DNA of 6,300 bases, from assembly GCA_947584825.1 (NCBI GenBank), contig CANPWR010000076.1, positions 1 through 6,300 of the forward strand, given 5' to 3'. Origin of the DNA: an uncultured Clostridia bacterium (GTDB lineage: Bacteria > Bacillota > Clostridia > Oscillospirales > Ruminococcaceae). The position numbers and the translations under genes were made by a program. Below the pieces are notes generated by a model. It was not told the DNA's origin. It ran no database searches and saw nothing but the letters and a program-made list of their open reading frames with translations. Positions 6,181 through 6,300 of the stretch are shown piece by piece; the first letter of the stretch is position 1; the number at the start of each line of letters is the position of its first letter.

Positions 6181-6300
6181 GATGACAATTACATGCCTTT
6201 TAAGCGTGCAATCAGAAATAAGTTTTCCCAACACTTAATTCTTCGGCAGCATCACCTTTCACATTTTCGGTTCGGGAAACCTTTAATTATGAAAATGCTA
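6181..6300 (-). promoter_or_regulatory. Lysine riboswitch (L-box), 3' two thirds; 5' part outside window
   Basis: The minus-strand RNA binds lysine and controls the asd-dapA-dapB operon. P3 is formed by GCATTTTC (6298-6291) with GAAAATGT (6268-6261), with an inner GGTT/AACC stem. It is followed by GAAAGGTGATGCTGCCGAAG (6260-6241), which closely follows the conserved L-box block as I recall it from the B. subtilis lysC leader. P4 pairs GAATTAAGT (6241-6233) with ACTTATTTC (6223-6215), one mismatch. After the conserved CTG, P5 pairs ATTGCA (6212-6207) with TGTAAT (6193-6188) and ends in TGTCATC (6187-6181), the 3' strand of P1. P1's 5' strand, P2 and the promoter lie beyond the window. The order P3, GCCGAAG, P4, CTG, P5, TGTCA and the downstream lysine genes together make the assignment firm. 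Confidence 0.92.

Noticed and set aside
6181..6300. T-box or SAM riboswitch as an alternative for the leader element
   Set aside because: There is no T-box TGGNACCGCG sequence, and the helices and junctions follow the L-box order with lysine genes downstream.

Overview
The window is AT-rich chromosomal DNA with five complete genes and the tail of a sixth. It most likely comes from a low-GC Gram-positive anaerobe of the class Clostridia, perhaps a Ruminococcus or Eubacterium relative. This rests on strong GGAGG-type ribosome sites, sigma-A-like promoter hexamers, a lysine (L-box) riboswitch before a diaminopimelate operon, an archaeal/fungal-type aspartate-semialdehyde dehydrogenase, a leaderless GH3 glycosidase, and an Fn3-like surface-protein tail. 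The genus is an inference; no rRNA or marker gene is present to fix it.

Layout, left to right. Positions 1-126 (+) are the end of a protein with a fibronectin-III-like C-terminus, closed by an intrinsic terminator (136-169). An extended -10 promoter (194-221), overlapped by an operator-like inverted repeat, drives a cytoplasmic GH3 glycosidase (263-2530, +). ispF of the MEP isoprenoid pathway follows 25 nt later on the same strand (2556-3023). A perfect 18-bp inverted repeat (3034-3071) lies between the convergent ispF and dapB genes and probably terminates both.

The right half reads leftwards: asd (5987 to 4908), dapA (4852 to 3962), dapB (3901 to 3143). These catalyse three consecutive steps: aspartyl phosphate to aspartate semialdehyde, then to 4-hydroxy-tetrahydrodipicolinate, then to tetrahydrodipicolinate, the precursor of diaminopimelate and lysine. 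The leader of this operon carries the 3' two thirds of a lysine riboswitch (6181 to beyond 6300; helices P3, P4 and P5 and the 3' strand of P1 are readable), followed by an intrinsic terminator (6081-6104). Lysine is therefore expected to shut the operon off by premature termination. A second terminator-like hairpin sits between dapA and dapB (3918-3943).

I see no mobile element, CRISPR array, tRNA, rRNA or frameshifted gene. The genes are all of recognisable families. The most interesting content is regulatory: the cut riboswitch and its unclear expression platform, a possible bypass promoter after the leader terminator, the dapA/dapB hairpin, and the putative operator of the glycosidase gene. 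I did not find a wholly new system.
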